Shown here: positions 5,486 through 5,759 of the stretch, piece after piece
How positions within the stretch are numbered: the first letter of the stretch is position 1
Layout of the letters: each line of letters opens with the position of its first letter
Assembly: GCA_015520145.1 (NCBI GenBank)
Contig: WAQR01000022.1
Span: 1 to 5,759 of the forward strand
Origin: Candidatus Hydrothermarchaeota archaeon
GTDB taxonomy: Archaea; Hydrothermarchaeota; Hydrothermarchaeia; Hydrothermarchaeales; WAQR01
Length of the DNA: 5,759 nt
Reading direction: 5' to 3'
Notes under the pieces: generated by a model
Seen by the model: the letters and a program-made list of their open reading frames with translations, nothing else
Databases searched by the model: none
Told to the model about the DNA's origin: nothing
Made by a program: the position numbers and the translations under genes

Positions 5486-5759
5486 CTAGTGCCTTAACCG
5501 ATGACACATGAAATCTTCGTCAGTATAGTCAAACGTCAGAATGACGTCCTGCTCGCCAAGCTTGAATCTGGCCCCCAGTATTTCGACTGTCTTGCGGTAT
5601 TCCCAATACACCTCTGCGGTCGGGACCTGTTTGATTGCCAGATGAATTGAATCTGCCCGCGAGCCCACTGTTTCAAGGTAGGTATTTGCTGATGCCGCAC
5701 GAAGGAGGTCGCAGGTGTAATGGAAACCTGAAAGGTGTCTATCTTTGTATGTCAACCCT
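5486..5759 (-). pseudogene. Truncated DDE transposase fragment (N-terminal side outside window)
   Basis: The minus-strand frame is open from the window edge and reads convincingly as protein to position 5510: RHLSGFHYTCDLLRAASANT, then a linker, then QDVILTFDYTDEDF. The last block looks like the first catalytic Asp motif of archaeal ISH3-like DDE transposases, in which an aspartate in a hydrophobic strand is followed by a T/E-rich turn and normally by YG. Here the frame runs straight into the inverted repeat of the neighbouring element, adds the meaningless tail MCHRLRH and stops at 5486-5488. All of the catalytic domain after the first Asp is missing, and it does not resume left of the element, where only 34 bp separate it from the helicase. 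The gene is therefore dead. No real start is visible because the 5' part lies beyond the window. Family placement is tentative. Confidence 0.6.
5493..5512 (-). repeat. Right terminal inverted repeat
   Basis: Inverted copy of 5140-5159. Read on the minus strand it is TTCATGTGTCATCGGTTAAG; it differs from the left end only at two adjacent positions (GT for CG). It also supplies the last few codons and, just beyond, the stop of the truncated transposase frame entering from the right. Confidence 0.7.

Larger units (their letters stand above)
5140..5512. mobile_element. MITE-like, internally deleted insertion element (~373 bp)
   Basis: The ends 5140-5159 and 5493-5512 are inverted copies matching at 18 of 20 positions, with a perfect 13-bp core GTCATCGGTTAAG (5147-5159, complement at 5493-5505). 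Between them is one minus-strand open frame whose stop codon lies inside the left terminal repeat, as is usual for transposase genes. No target-site duplication is evident: the flanks are AGATTACCA on the left and ATCTTCGTC on the right. The right end lies exactly where a transposase reading frame (5513-5759) loses its expected continuation, so the element probably inserted there, with later loss or rearrangement of the far side. The repeats are seen; the mobile origin is inferred. Confidence 0.6.

Noticed and set aside
5189..5511. Plus-strand open frames through the mobile element (63 and 92 codons)
   Set aside because: They oppose the minus-strand remnant, whose frame has clean codon use and transposase-like motifs, and they run across the terminal repeat.

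Overview
The window looks archaeal, probably from the methanogen/ANME side of the former Euryarchaeota. The evidence is an archaeal-type CpaF/GspE secretion ATPase, frequent AGG/AGA arginine and ATA isoleucine codons, TATA-type promoters with almost no untranslated leader, and oligo-T rather than classic hairpin terminators. The exact lineage cannot be fixed from this sequence.

Layout. Positions 1-1392 (+) are the 3' part of a secretion/type IV pilus ATPase gene that enters from outside the window. It is convergent, with a 15-bp gap, to a MOT1-type molybdate/sulfate transporter gene on the minus strand (1408-2625). A 38-bp divergent intergenic region with a strikingly symmetric pair of TATA boxes then leads into a UbiA-family prenyltransferase gene (2664-3569, +). 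A 294-bp AT-rich region without a convincing gene follows; it is full of short direct and inverted repeats and probably controls the DEAD-box RNA helicase gene (3864-5105, +). Thirty-four bases after the helicase stop a degraded mobile-element zone begins: a ~373-bp element (5140-5512) with 20-bp imperfect terminal inverted repeats, holding an 81-codon remnant that I read as a transposase N-terminus joined to its C-terminus, and sitting directly against a second, different transposase fragment (5513-5759) that runs off the right edge.

The four intact or edge-truncated genes do not form one pathway: they cover secretion/pilus assembly, oxyanion uptake, quinone or methanophenazine-type lipid prenylation, and RNA remodelling. 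The transporter and the prenyltransferase share a bidirectional promoter, which is the only evident regulatory link. I found no convincing new multi-gene system. The most interesting parts are the mirror-symmetric promoter, the palindrome-rich helicase leader, and the MITE-like element with its fused transposase remnant and tandem ATTGCAAT sites.
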